Assembly: GCF_002896875.1 (NCBI RefSeq)
Contig: NZ_CP023278.1
Span: 3,038,001 to 3,102,000, forward strand
Reading direction: 5' to 3'
From: Nostoc sp. CENA543
Lineage (GTDB): Bacteria; Cyanobacteriota; Cyanobacteriia; Cyanobacteriales; Nostocaceae
Length of the DNA: 64,000 nt
The notes under the pieces were generated by a model. The model did not search any database and was not told the DNA's origin. It was given only the letters and a program-made list of their open reading frames with translations. Both the position numbers and the translations under genes were made by a program. Below, in pieces: positions 52,409 to 61,821 of this stretch; the stretch's first letter is position 1, and every line of letters starts with the position of its first letter.

Positions 52409-52831
52409 TTAACGTGTATCACGATCTAGGTCATCTAGAACTCTTTCGCAATACCAATTTTCTGGCATTCCTGGGTAATTTTGTCGGGCTTGTTCTATTA
52501 ATCTATCGGCGGCGGCTACATCACCAGATAATCTGGAAATGAGTTTGTTTTTGAGGTAGTCTTGGTTTTCGGTTAATTCTTCATGGAAGGACTGACTGAT
52601 TGGCTGAGAAAAGGGTTCTCGCACAAATACTGTAGATTGTTGCCGTTTCAGTTGCCAGAACAGTACATAGTAAAGTGTGCCGAAAATTAAAATCAGGCTG
52701 AATGTTCCGAAAAAGGTGAGGAGGTTAAAGCTTAAATAACCTAATACTAACTGCGAAAGAACATACCCCAGTAATAAGCCTGTGAGTAAAAGAATAAATG
52801 TGCCGATCAAAATTACTATTTGGTTTCCCAT
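52409..52831 (-). CDS. Two-helix membrane protein, unknown function
   Basis: 140 residues. Two membrane segments at about 6-28 and 35-62 (VILIGTFILLLTGLLLGYVL; LLTFFGTFSLILIFGTLYYVLF) and a soluble, charged C-terminal part with a short helix pair (LIEQARQNYPGMPENWYCERVLDDLDRD). The start overlaps the end of the AmpG-like gene by 16 bp, so the two are co-translated. A role in the same transport process is an inference from this overlap only. No family recognised. Confidence 0.75.
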   Translation of the reverse strand: MGNQIVILIGTFILLLTGLLLGYVLSQLVLGYLSFNLLTFFGTFSLILIFGTLYYVLFWQLKRQQSTVFVREPFSQPISQSFHEELTENQDYLKNKLISRLSGDVAAADRLIEQARQNYPGMPENWYCERVLDDLDRDTR

Positions 52832-54330
52832 AAATCCTCGTCTTCTGGCTCAAGTCCTGGTCTATTTACTGCTGCTGGTTGTTGATTCCAGGGAGCAACT
52901 AAAGGTAAAAGCAACAGTCCCGGTAATGCAGCCACTAGGGTGAGTAAGAAAAAGTTAGACCAACCCGTCGCTTTAGCCCAATCGCCTGCGGGTGCAGACA
53001 AAACATCTCTACCAATAGCCATTAAGCTAGAGAATAAAGCGAATTGAGTAGTAGTAAAGCGATGGTTACAAAGGTTCATTAAGAAAGCTACTGTCGCTAC
53101 AGTCACTAATCCGGCACTAAAGTTTTCAATATTCACTGCTAATACTAAAAGTGAATAATCTTTACCAGTTACAGCTAGTGCATAATAACCCAAGTTACTC
53201 AGTAACTGAAGAATTCCAAAAATCCACAAACTACGATTGACGCGGATTTTAGTCATGATCACACCGCCAGCCAATACGCCGATAGTCGTGGCGATAAATC
53301 CTATCCCTGCTTGAATTGCACCAATCTCTGCTTTGGTAAAGTTAATTTCTCGTAAAAATAAGTTCGCACTGATACCAACTAAAGAGTCTCCCAGCTTATA
53401 CAGCACGATAAACACCAGAATGATGATGCCTTGATTGAGTCCAAATCTATGAAAAAATTCTTTAAATGGGAGAAAAATTGCTGCTTGTAAATTTTGAGGA
53501 GGACTATCTTCTGTGACTTCTCCTAACAGTTCGGTGGGTAGTAACAATGATGTCACAATCCAAGCTACGATTAAACCTGCTAATACTGAGTAAAATATAG
53601 GTAAAGTAATGTAGCCAACAAATACACCTCCAATTAATCCCGCCACTAAAAATGTAATCAATAGGATAAAGATGACATCTTTGAGTAATAAGGGCGCGTA
53701 TTTTTCCTGATCTTTGCGGATTTCTGGTTCTTGAGGAGACCACAAGGTAGTTAAGATGCTACCCGCCATTAAAACAGCCATCAATAAGTAAACTATGTTC
53801 CAAGGAATATATTCTGCTAACACCAACGCCAAGGAACTGGTAATAAACAAAGCTAGCCGATAGCCTAATACCCAAACTGATGCACCTGGTTCTGCTTCTA
53901 AGGGGTTTAATATATCGGTACGGTAAGCATCTCCTGCAATATCTTGAGTTGCACTCAAAAAAGTGATAATGAGACAGTTGATGGCTAGTATTTGGAGGAT
54001 TTGGTCACTTTGGGCAGGCTGTTGTAGTGCTAAGACAGCGATCGCTAATGCTAACCCAATTTGAGTAAATAATAGCCAACCGCGCCTCGCACCTAAAACT
54101 GGTGGCACAAATCTATCTAATAAAGGCGACCACAAAAATTTCAGGGAATAAGGCAAAGCCAACAACCCAAATAAAGTGATTTTCCCAATATCTACCTTGG
54201 CATCTTGCATCCATAGTTGTAATGTTCTGCTTGTTAAGAACAAAGGCAAGCCAGAAGCAAAACCTAGCAGCAGTAAAGCACCCATCTTGCGACTCTGCAC
54301 AGCCTGTCGCAATGCTTGAATTTCTCTCAT
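52816..54330 (-). CDS. AmpG-like MFS transporter
   Basis: 504 residues with about 12-14 hydrophobic segments. The N-terminal region MGALLLLGFASGLPLFLTSRTLQLWM with FLWSPLLDRF, and QDIAGDAYRTDIL, are close to AmpG permeases, which import anhydro-muropeptides released during peptidoglycan turnover, and to related siderophore/acetyl-CoA carriers of the same MFS subgroup. The ligand here is not proven. Together with uppP elsewhere in the window, a cell-wall theme is present. Translationally overlaps the downstream small membrane protein gene. Confidence 0.87.
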   Translation of the reverse strand: MREIQALRQAVQSRKMGALLLLGFASGLPLFLTSRTLQLWMQDAKVDIGKITLFGLLALPYSLKFLWSPLLDRFVPPVLGARRGWLLFTQIGLALAIAVLALQQPAQSDQILQILAINCLIITFLSATQDIAGDAYRTDILNPLEAEPGASVWVLGYRLALFITSSLALVLAEYIPWNIVYLLMAVLMAGSILTTLWSPQEPEIRKDQEKYAPLLLKDVIFILLITFLVAGLIGGVFVGYITLPIFYSVLAGLIVAWIVTSLLLPTELLGEVTEDSPPQNLQAAIFLPFKEFFHRFGLNQGIIILVFIVLYKLGDSLVGISANLFLREINFTKAEIGAIQAGIGFIATTIGVLAGGVIMTKIRVNRSLWIFGILQLLSNLGYYALAVTGKDYSLLVLAVNIENFSAGLVTVATVAFLMNLCNHRFTTTQFALFSSLMAIGRDVLSAPAGDWAKATGWSNFFLLTLVAALPGLLLLPLVAPWNQQPAAVNRPGLEPEDEDLWETK

Positions 54331-54787
54331 TTTTTTGAACGATTCCTTATGGCTGGAGCGAATGTGTAGTTATTTTTTCACAAGATGTTGTGTTAATTCA
54401 TGGACAGATCACAAATCGCAGTAGATGTTTAGGACTGAAACATACATCAATCAAGCTTCTATGACATCAGCGATTTCTTAATTTTTCTTAAACGGCATTA
54501 CAAATCAAGCTCATAATATCAACTTTTCCAACCGTAATATTTTGCGAATAAAGAAAATGGTAATAGCGATCGCACCAGATTCATCATCTTTTCTTTCGAG
54601 ATTGTTGGAAAAGCTTCGCACAAATCAAATATGAATCCTATATTTTAGTGTTACTAATGACATCCTTACCCAGATGCGCTTACAGCAAACAAGCAAGCAG
54701 AACCACCCAACGCACCCACTCCCCTTATCTACCCTGTCTACCTTGTCTCCCCTACTTTCCCAATCCCCAATCCCCAGTCCCCAATCC
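54331..54787. other. 457-bp intergenic region
   Basis: No gene supported. AT-rich in the first 350 bp, then a pyrimidine-rich block of CTACCTTGTC and CCCCAATC/CCCCAGTC heptamers at about 54730-54800 that abuts the CpcT-like stop codon. An open plus frame through it is only repeat translation. Confidence 0.6.
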
Positions 54788-55387
54788 CTAATCCCCACTC
54801 AACACAACTTCATCAGCAAAACTGCGGGAACGCGCAAATTGAAATGGCCCGGCGACTGAACCCCAAAGATGTTCGTCTGTCTCTAAGTCTCTTCCTCTGT
54901 CAAGACTCCAGAAGATTTCTTCGTTAATTTCAAATTCATTATCTAGGTAGGTTTTTTGTCCGTTACGAACGACAATACAGCCTTTACCTGGTTCGACTCT
55001 ACCTTTGAAGGTAGTACCAGTCCACTCGACAATCATGTCGCAACCTGACATTTTTTCTAAATCTTCCGTTTTGAGAGTTTTGAGGCGTTGTAAGTCGCGG
55101 GAAGCACCGTAGAAAGTTGCCTCCTGTTTGACGGTATAGTTTTCTATGTGGATGCGATCGCCTACAACAACTAACTTCAGTACCCGCAAACGATAGGGGT
55201 CATTCAGCATAAAGTCGTAAGCTTGTTCCAGAAATAAAGCCACTCCTGATAAGACATCCCAAGGTAAAGGACGCATACAAACTCGAATATGAGCATAAAA
55301 TGGCGGATTTTCAAAAGCTTGGGCTTGATTGCTGAAATCAGCCGCCATCCAACGGGCTAAGGTAGCAATATCCTGAGAATGTGTCAT
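54788..55387 (-). CDS. cpcT: CpcT/CpeT-type phycobiliprotein lyase
   Basis: 199 residues. The whole sequence follows the CpcT/CpeT family, including TLARWMAADFSNQAQAFENP, YAHIRVCMRPLPW, GDRIHIENYTVKQE, WTGTTFKGRVEPGKGCIVV and YLDNEFEINEE. CpcT attaches phycocyanobilin to Cys155 of beta-phycocyanin; related CpeT proteins act on phycoerythrin. Which it is cannot be decided here; the general resemblance is to CpcT of Anabaena-type strains, so the symbol is tentative. It stands apart from any phycobiliprotein operon. Divergent from the TPR protein. Confidence 0.9.
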   Translation of the reverse strand: MTHSQDIATLARWMAADFSNQAQAFENPPFYAHIRVCMRPLPWDVLSGVALFLEQAYDFMLNDPYRLRVLKLVVVGDRIHIENYTVKQEATFYGASRDLQRLKTLKTEDLEKMSGCDMIVEWTGTTFKGRVEPGKGCIVVRNGQKTYLDNEFEINEEIFWSLDRGRDLETDEHLWGSVAGPFQFARSRSFADEVVLSGD

Positions 55388-55610
55388 TACAAATTATCAA
55401 TGGTCGATTAAAAATACCTGCAATTATTCTAAGGGTTGTTGGACATTGAGAATCTTGTCTTCAGAGGCAACAGGGAATAAGCAATGGGAAAAATTATCAG
55501 GGAATGGGGATAATTATCTATTCTGTCTACGTCAAACTAGTTTGCAGTTACAGTTGTTAGGTATGGATGCCCAATGCCTAATTCCCCATGCCCATATATG
55601 TAGAATACCC

Positions 55611-56864
55611 ATGCTAAAGCACTTCAGTATAATGATTGCAGCCGCTATCCTTTGGCAATTTAGTAGTAGTTTGACGCTGGCGCAGAGTTATGATCCTCAG
55701 CAGGCGGATAAATTTCCACCCAGTCCACTGGAAGTTACTACACCAGATCCTCTTTTACCACCTGTAGGGAATAAACAGCCGTTGAGTCTTCCAGAAAAGT
55801 TAAGACTTCAGGCGGCGTTGGATGGCTTAAATCAAGAGGCGGCGGCGAAGTTGCAAGCTGGAGATAAGGAAGCGGCGTTTGCAATTTGGAATCGGGAGTT
55901 GCGTTTGCGTCGCTATGTGGGTGCTGTGGATGAAGTGCAAGCACTGGCTAGGGTGGGTGAAATTGCTTGGAATCAAAGCGATCGCCAGCAAATATTCTAC
56001 ATTACCCAAAGGTTACAAGCAATTCAAAAGCAGGCGCAACCCAAAAATTCTAAAACTCAAACTAATGTAGATTTACAGTTATGGCGTGCGTTAGGTCAAG
56101 CTTATCAGAATGTGCGATCGCTCAAACCTGCCATTGAAGTTTATAACCAAATTTTGGTAGCTGTGCGACAACAACAAGATAAAACTGCGGAGGTTGACAC
56201 CCTCAAAACCTTGGGAAATTTACATTTGGTTTGGTTTAATTATCCCCAAGCCGCAGCTAACTATGAGGAGTTATTAACTTTAGCTACCTCCAGAGGCGAA
56301 CGGCAGGAGGAGTTAACCTATTTACAACAGCTAGCTTATATTTATCAACAGAGTAAGCAAGCACAAAAATCTATTGATGTCTTGACTAGAATTAAAGACA
56401 TTTACTCCCAAGATATTAATAGTCAAGCACAATTGCCGACTTTGCAACTGGCGATCGCTACTAACTATGAAACCCTCGCCAAAGAAAACACGGCTTTACT
56501 TCCAGAGGCTTTTAAAAACTATCAAGCAGCTTATACTACAGCTTGGCAATTACAACAGTATGCGCGTGCGGCGGAAGCTTTACAAAAACTCATCCCTTTA
56601 TATCGTTCCCAGGGACAACTTGATGCAGCTTTAGAAACTAGCAAGATTTTGTTAGAAACTGAAGCAAGAGGTGCGAACTATTATGGCATGATGCAAGCTT
56701 ACGACCAAATCGGCAAGTTATCTCTTGAAAATAAAGATTATCCGCAAGCACTAGCAGCTTTTAAAGATGGGTTAGAATTAGCACGACAAATTAAGCATCA
56801 AGAAGCATACTTTACTCAGCAAGTAGCAAAAGTCTCATCTATGCAAGGAAATGAGCAGAAGTAA
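55611..56864 (+). CDS. Secreted TPR-repeat protein
   Basis: 417 residues from ATG 55611 (MLKHFSIMIAAAILWQF); the longer frame upstream is repeat-derived. A signal peptide is visible, with cleavage after LAQS near residue 26. A Pro-rich linker (PPSPLEVTTPDPLLPP) leads to an alpha-helical region with about seven TPR-like helical pairs (e.g. LWRALGQAYQNVRSLKPAIEVY, QLAYIYQQSKQAQKSIDVL, YDQIGKLSLENKDYPQALAAF). It is a periplasmic or lumenal scaffold; the partner is unknown. Divergent from the CpcT-like lyase, 223 bp away. Confidence 0.8.
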   Translation: MLKHFSIMIAAAILWQFSSSLTLAQSYDPQQADKFPPSPLEVTTPDPLLPPVGNKQPLSLPEKLRLQAALDGLNQEAAAKLQAGDKEAAFAIWNRELRLRRYVGAVDEVQALARVGEIAWNQSDRQQIFYITQRLQAIQKQAQPKNSKTQTNVDLQLWRALGQAYQNVRSLKPAIEVYNQILVAVRQQQDKTAEVDTLKTLGNLHLVWFNYPQAAANYEELLTLATSRGERQEELTYLQQLAYIYQQSKQAQKSIDVLTRIKDIYSQDINSQAQLPTLQLAIATNYETLAKENTALLPEAFKNYQAAYTTAWQLQQYARAAEALQKLIPLYRSQGQLDAALETSKILLETEARGANYYGMMQAYDQIGKLSLENKDYPQALAAFKDGLELARQIKHQEAYFTQQVAKVSSMQGNEQK

Positions 56865-56899
56865 TATTGCTAGTTAGCATTTAAAAAGGGAATAAAATG

Positions 56900-56948
56900 A
56901 AACCACAGATATCAACAGATAATTCATCAGAGTTTACCTGTGGTTTCA
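56900..56948 (+). terminator. Hairpin GAAACCACAG/CTGTGGTTTC
   Basis: Perfect 10-bp stem with a 29-nt loop, 36 bp beyond the TPR gene stop. No T-run follows, so termination is possible but not strong. Confidence 0.4.
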
Positions 56949-57056
56949 AGCAACAAACCAGGATTTTAATCATAATTGTAATTACATAGAACATATTTGA
57001 CTGTAAGCCATGAGACAAAATAGTTTTGCAGCTTTACTTTAACGAATGCAGATTCA

Positions 57057-57165
57057 GGACTTACGCACAGAGATTATTTGTTAAGAATGGGTTTAAGGGT
57101 ATAGGGGTGTAGGGGTGTAAAGGTTTTGAACCTCTACACCCTTATACTTGCCCAAACCTTGATTT
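57057..57165. repeat. AGGACTTACGCA end plus GTGTAGGGG hairpin repeat
   Basis: The 595-bp gap 56865-57459 holds AGGACTTACGCA (57057-57068), a sequence like the terminal repeat of small elements common in Nostocales, and then TTTAAGGGTATAGGGGTGTA... pairing with CCTCTACACCCTTATAC (57088-57160). No matching right terminal repeat is visible, so this may be a decayed MITE. No gene is seen in the remainder of the gap. Confidence 0.45.
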
Positions 57166-57459
57166 TTCGTATCACTGCCTAGGTTCTCAGATTTTTACTA
57201 TAAAATAAAGAAATTCTAAAGATATCTTACTAAAATCTAGAACATTTGTTAATTTGGAAGTTAATCCTTGATATCAAGCCGCTACGAGATAGACAGGTGC
57301 AATAGCCAATTTAAAATCATTCGTAATTAATAATTTTTAAGCTCCAAAATGTAAAGACTAAGAGAGCAGAAAACTTGTTGTGGTCTTCTATCAGTAATTA
57401 CGAATTAGTGAAATTTTCTCATCAAGTTTAACAAGTAAACCTACTAATCACTGTTGGAC

Positions 57460-58263
57460 ATGAAATCAATAGCAGGTAAAACGGTTCTCTTAACAGGAGC
57501 GTCAGGTGGTATTGGTGTATTTATGGCGCGTGCTTTAGCGAAAGAGCAAGCAACCGTAGTTTTAGTTTCTCGGTCTGAAGATAAACTACATGAAATCTGT
57601 GCTGAAGTTAACGCTTTAGGTGGAAAAGGTGTCAGTATTCCCTGTGATATTAGTAATATTGACGAATTACCGAATTTAGTTGAGAAAGTTCATCAACTGA
57701 CTGGACAAATTGATATTGTCATTAATAATGCAGCAATTGAAAAATATCGGCGGTTTCAAGATTATACCTTAGCAGAAATTCAGGGTATTTTAGGAACAAA
57801 TTTGATATCGGCGATGGAATTAACCCGCTTGATTATGCCAGAAATGATAGCACGCAACAGTGGGCATATTGTGAATATTGCTTCTGGATCTGGTAAAAAA
57901 GGCGCGCCATATAACAGTATATATTCTGCTAGTAAAGCAGGATTAATTATGTGGACTGATGCTGTGAGACAAGAATTAGCTGATAGTCAAGTCAATATAT
58001 CAGTAGTTTGTCCTGGTTATACTGCGGCTGGGATGTTTGTTGCGTTTGGTTTATCTGCACCGAAATTAGCAAAAGTTTCACAACCAGAAGATGTGGCGAT
58101 CGCAGTTATCAAAGCGATTAAACAAAACCAACCTGAAGTGATGCTAGATGGCCCTTTAACTAGACTTTTATTCTCTAATATCCAGCTATTTCCAGAGTTT
58201 GGTGATAAAATTTTTAGCTGGATTGGTGTAAGAGAATTAAACAAGACTCGTGCGGAAAAATAA
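57460..58263 (+). CDS. Short-chain dehydrogenase/reductase
   Basis: 267 residues from ATG 57460; a TTG two codons upstream is not needed. Classical SDR motifs: TGASGGIG (cofactor), CDISNIDE, NNAAIE (about residues 88-93), catalytic Ser in NIASGSGKKG, and YSASK (Tyr and Lys). The protein should use NAD(P)H; the substrate is unknown, since the C-terminal substrate loop (GMFVAFGLSAPKLAK) is not one I can place. It is 72 bp upstream of the GMC oxidoreductase gene on the same strand, so the two probably form an oxidation pathway together. Confidence 0.88.
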   Translation: MKSIAGKTVLLTGASGGIGVFMARALAKEQATVVLVSRSEDKLHEICAEVNALGGKGVSIPCDISNIDELPNLVEKVHQLTGQIDIVINNAAIEKYRRFQDYTLAEIQGILGTNLISAMELTRLIMPEMIARNSGHIVNIASGSGKKGAPYNSIYSASKAGLIMWTDAVRQELADSQVNISVVCPGYTAAGMFVAFGLSAPKLAKVSQPEDVAIAVIKAIKQNQPEVMLDGPLTRLLFSNIQLFPEFGDKIFSWIGVRELNKTRAEK

Positions 58264-58335
58264 TGTTCTAGAGATGCGATTTATCGCGTCTCTACAAATT
58301 AGTAATACTTTAATAATTAAATAAATAATCCGAAA

Positions 58336-59877
58336 ATGACTAATAATCATTATGATGTCATCATCATTGGGACTGGTGCTGGTGGCGGAACTTTAGCGTA
58401 CAAATTAGCAGCCAGTGGTAAGAAAATATTAGTCTTAGAGCGTGGTAACTTTTTACCTAGAAATAAAACCAATTGGGATTCACAGGCGGTAATGCGAAAA
58501 GAAATTTATCGCAATGCTGAAGTTTGGTATGACAAAGACGACAAACCCATACATCCCAACGCACATTATTATGTGGGTGGAAACACAAAATTCTATGGTG
58601 GTGCGCTATTTAGATTACGTGAAAAAGACTTTGAAAAGGTCATTCATCAGGATGGAATTTCTCCAGAATGGCCTTTAAAATATCAAGATTTTGCTCCCTA
58701 TTATGACCAAGCCGAAAAACTCTACGAAGTTCATGGTAAACGTGGGTTAGACCCGAATGAACCACCCACAAATACAGAATATCCTTTTCCCCCTATTAGC
58801 CATGAACCCTATATTCAAGAAATTTGTCATGCTTTAAAATATCAAAACTTACATCCTTTTTATTTACCACTAGCGATTAAACTTAATGAAGTCAATCGCC
58901 ATTTGAGTGCTTGTATTCGCTGTAACACTTGTGATGGTTTTCCCTGTTTACTTAACGCCAAAGCTGATGCTGATGTGAATGGAATTCGTCCAGCAATGGC
59001 TTATAGCAATATCACACTATTAACTGACACAAAAGTTGTGAAATTACACACCAGTCCTTCTGGTCGAGAAGTGACAGGAGTTGAGGCAGAAATTTTCGGA
59101 AAGCGACAAATATTTACTAGTGATTTAGTAGTTGTGGCTTGTGGTGCGCTTAACTCCGCCGCATTATTACTAAAATCAGCTAATGACCAACACCCCCAAG
59201 GATTAGCTAATAGTTCTAATCTGGTGGGACGCAATTATATGGCGCATAAATTTGCGGTAGTTATGACTTTAAGTACAGAGTTAAATCATACAGATTTTCC
59301 CAAAACATTAGCAGTCACAGATTTTTATTGGGGAGATACATATTTTGCCTATCCGATGGGTAGTGTCCAAATGTTAGGTAATATCAATAAAGATAAAATT
59401 GCTGCTTATGGGCCGCCAATGATGCCTAATATGGTAGCTCAAACTATTTCTAATCATTCTGTAGCTTGGTTGTTAATTACTGAAGATTTACCAGATACAC
59501 AAAATCGAGTTCGGGTTGATGGCGAGAAAATATACATCGAATATACCAATAATAATGAGTTAGCATTTAATCATTTAATTAACAGGTGGACTCAGGTTTT
59601 AAAATCGATTACACCACAGCATCAAAATAAACAATATGCCATACATATTCCTCAAAAGATGACTGTAAAGGAAGTTGCCCATCAGGTGGGGACTTGTCGG
59701 TTTGGAGAAGACCCAAAAACTTCCGTTTTGAATATTAACTGTCGCACCCATGATGTTGATAATCTTTATGTTGTGGATGGAAGTTTTTTCCCTTCGAGTA
59801 CAGCTTTAAATCCGTCGTTAACAATTATCGCTAATGCTTTAAGAGTGGGTGAGCATTTGTTAAATAGAATGGGATAA
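58336..59877 (+). CDS. GMC-family oxidoreductase
   Basis: 513 residues. FAD motif IIIGTGAGGGTLAYKLA at the N-terminus, ERGNFLPRNKTNW, HYYVGGNTKFYGGAL, a Cys cluster CIRCNTCDGFPC around residue 195-206, and the GMC end with HQVGTCRFG (active-site region) and NPSLTIIANALRVGEHL. The family oxidises alcohols or sugars with FAD; choline dehydrogenase and fungal glucose oxidases are members, and the long Cys-containing form resembles bacterial long-chain alcohol/glucose-fructose-type enzymes. Electron acceptor and substrate are unknown. Pairs with the upstream SDR gene. Confidence 0.88.
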   Translation: MTNNHYDVIIIGTGAGGGTLAYKLAASGKKILVLERGNFLPRNKTNWDSQAVMRKEIYRNAEVWYDKDDKPIHPNAHYYVGGNTKFYGGALFRLREKDFEKVIHQDGISPEWPLKYQDFAPYYDQAEKLYEVHGKRGLDPNEPPTNTEYPFPPISHEPYIQEICHALKYQNLHPFYLPLAIKLNEVNRHLSACIRCNTCDGFPCLLNAKADADVNGIRPAMAYSNITLLTDTKVVKLHTSPSGREVTGVEAEIFGKRQIFTSDLVVVACGALNSAALLLKSANDQHPQGLANSSNLVGRNYMAHKFAVVMTLSTELNHTDFPKTLAVTDFYWGDTYFAYPMGSVQMLGNINKDKIAAYGPPMMPNMVAQTISNHSVAWLLITEDLPDTQNRVRVDGEKIYIEYTNNNELAFNHLINRWTQVLKSITPQHQNKQYAIHIPQKMTVKEVAHQVGTCRFGEDPKTSVLNINCRTHDVDNLYVVDGSFFPSSTALNPSLTIIANALRVGEHLLNRMG

Positions 59878-60013
59878 AGTCTTCATTATGGTGTGATTAT
59901 AGGAATTCGATTGAATTTTTGAAAAAATTCTAAGTATATGTAGTGGCATGACCGGGCTAAAATAGTGCAAATATATTAGTCCTGCAACATTTTAGTCTAG
60001 ACAGTCCAGTAGG

Positions 60014-60066
60014 ATGTGTGAGGCGTAAGCCGTAACGCACCAAAGCCTTTAGAGGGGGTGCGTTAC
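60014..60066. repeat. Hairpin GTAACGCACC/GGTGCGTTAC
   Basis: A perfect 10-bp inverted repeat (60032-60041 and 60057-60066) with GGCGTAAGCC just before it. This resembles dispersed GTAACGCACC repeats of cyanobacterial genomes. It is located between convergent genes and may act as a terminator. Confidence 0.65.
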
Positions 60067-60105
60067 TGACTACTGGCTTTCTTAATTTTGCATTTTGAAT
60101 TGGTA

Positions 60106-61503
60106 TCACGTCGCCAAATTTGGACGGTGTTGAATCCAAGGATTAGCGGCTTCTAGTTGTGCTGCAAGACTAATGAGTGTAGCTTCCGCCGCAGGTTTGC
60201 CGAGAAGTTGCACACTCATAGGTAAACCATGACTATCAAAACCTACAGGAATAGCGATCGCAGGTTGTCCAGTCGCATTAGCTGGTGGACAAGGTGCAAT
60301 CCAATTCACTATTTGCTGAAATGTATCTTCAGGACTTAAAGCCGCCCACTCTCCTACGCGGATGGGAGAATGTAAATAAACAGGCAATACCAACACATCT
60401 ATATTGTTAAACAGTGCCACAATTTGGCGTGCTACTATCTGCATACTATAAATAGCTTGAATATATTCACCAACCGAACCAGTCTGCGCTAATAGCCAAC
60501 GGTTGAGAGGCTGCAATATTTCTGCTGGTAATCCAGAAGCCGTAATTCCCGATTGCCAAACAATTTGAAATGGTTCAACTAAAGCACTCAGATCCAAAGA
60601 CATTTCTGCAACTTGATGGCCGAGTTGTTCTAATAATTGGACTGTCTGTAATACAGCCTGTTTACAGGTAGCATCAGCCTCACCCAAGGGAGCAATACCA
60701 GTAGTAAACGCAACACGTAATTTTTTTGGTTGAGTTGTAGCCGCAGTCAAAAAAGATGGTTCTGGATCTGGTAGCCAGTAGGGATCACCTGTAACGTAAC
60801 CAGAAATAGTATCTAACATTGCTGCCGCATCTGCTACAGTTCGAGCGATAGGGCCATTAACAGCAATTCCCGCTAGACGTTCACCTACGGGTGCTTTACT
60901 GACTCTACCCCGCGCGGGTTTAATTCCTACTAAACCACAACAAGCCGCAGGCCCCCGAATAGAACCGCCACCATCTGAACCTTGAGCGATCGCACATAAT
61001 CCTGCGGCCACTGCTGCTGCTGCACCACCACTAGAACCACCAGGAGTGTATTCTAAATTCCAGGGATTTCTAGCTGGAGGAAAACCCGTAGGTTCAGTGT
61101 AAGGAAATGAACCTAATTCTGAGGTAGCCGTTTTGCCCAAAATAATAAATCCAGCTTGTTTGATAAGACTCACAACCCCATCATCAAATTCGGGAATGTT
61201 ATTCAATAAGGCTGGACTTCCGTAGGTACAAGGTACACCAGCTACAGGATTGAGGTCTTTAATCGAAATCGGTACACCAAAAAATGGCGGAAGTTCCGAT
61301 GTTTGCGTGATTAGTTCCGTCTTCGCAGTAGCATCAGCGATCGCTAAATCCGCCGTCACCGTAAAATAACTACCCAATTTTGGATTCAACTGCTGAATGC
61401 GATTTAAATAGATTTCCACCAACTCCAACGGCGATAACTCCCGCCGCCGGATTAATTTTGCTAACTCTAGTGCTGGAGTAAAAGCTAAATCAGTTTCATT
61501 CAT
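60106..61503 (-). CDS. Amidase-signature hydrolase
   Basis: 465 residues. The Ser-Ser-Lys triad is complete: Lys82 in SIKDLN, cis-Ser in GGSSGG (157/158), and the nucleophile Ser181 in GSDGGGSIRGPA. The family includes GatA-like, urea and nitrile-derived amide hydrolases; without a GatB/GatC neighbour and with the length at hand, a stand-alone amidase of unknown substrate is most likely. ATG 61503 is directly followed upstream by CCCCAGT repeats. The gene converges on the GMC gene with a repeat hairpin between. Confidence 0.88.
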   Translation of the reverse strand: MNETDLAFTPALELAKLIRRRELSPLELVEIYLNRIQQLNPKLGSYFTVTADLAIADATAKTELITQTSELPPFFGVPISIKDLNPVAGVPCTYGSPALLNNIPEFDDGVVSLIKQAGFIILGKTATSELGSFPYTEPTGFPPARNPWNLEYTPGGSSGGAAAAVAAGLCAIAQGSDGGGSIRGPAACCGLVGIKPARGRVSKAPVGERLAGIAVNGPIARTVADAAAMLDTISGYVTGDPYWLPDPEPSFLTAATTQPKKLRVAFTTGIAPLGEADATCKQAVLQTVQLLEQLGHQVAEMSLDLSALVEPFQIVWQSGITASGLPAEILQPLNRWLLAQTGSVGEYIQAIYSMQIVARQIVALFNNIDVLVLPVYLHSPIRVGEWAALSPEDTFQQIVNWIAPCPPANATGQPAIAIPVGFDSHGLPMSVQLLGKPAAEATLISLAAQLEAANPWIQHRPNLAT

Positions 61504-61634
61504 AGGATTGGGGACTGGGGATTGGGGATTGGGGACAAGGTAGACAAGGTAGACAAGGTAGGAGATGAGAAAAGCCGTTCCCTGTTCCCTGTTCCCTGTT
61601 CCCTAATGACTAATGACTAATGACTAATGACTAA
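61504..61634. repeat. CCCCAGT, GACAAGGTA, GTTCCCT and TGACTAA arrays
   Basis: GGGGACTGGGGATT units, three GGTAGACAA, three TGTTCCC and four AATGACT units in a row, all just upstream of the amidase gene. The next 190 bp to 61821 carry no repeat or gene that I can recognise. Confidence 0.9.
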
Positions 61635-61821
61635 ACAGCGTTGTTACTTTAGCAAAATTTCCGGGAACTATAAATCTATCGTTTTTGCGATTTAACAATT
61701 CATCGCTTTTACCTACTGATCACAACAGCAGGTAAAGTTACTCATTCAACAGAAAGTCTAGGGATTATCAGTGTGAGTTGGAAATTGCTTCTTGTTAAGA
61801 AATTTTGCAAATCCTCAACGG

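Noticed and set aside
54674-54859. Plus open frame of 61 codons
   Set aside because: Mostly translated CCCCAATC and CTACCTTGTC repeats, and it runs into the CpcT-like gene on the other strand.
57057-57200. Full MITE with AGGACTTACGCA ends
   Set aside because: Only the left end is recognisable; no matching right end or target duplication was found, so it is listed only as a repeat.
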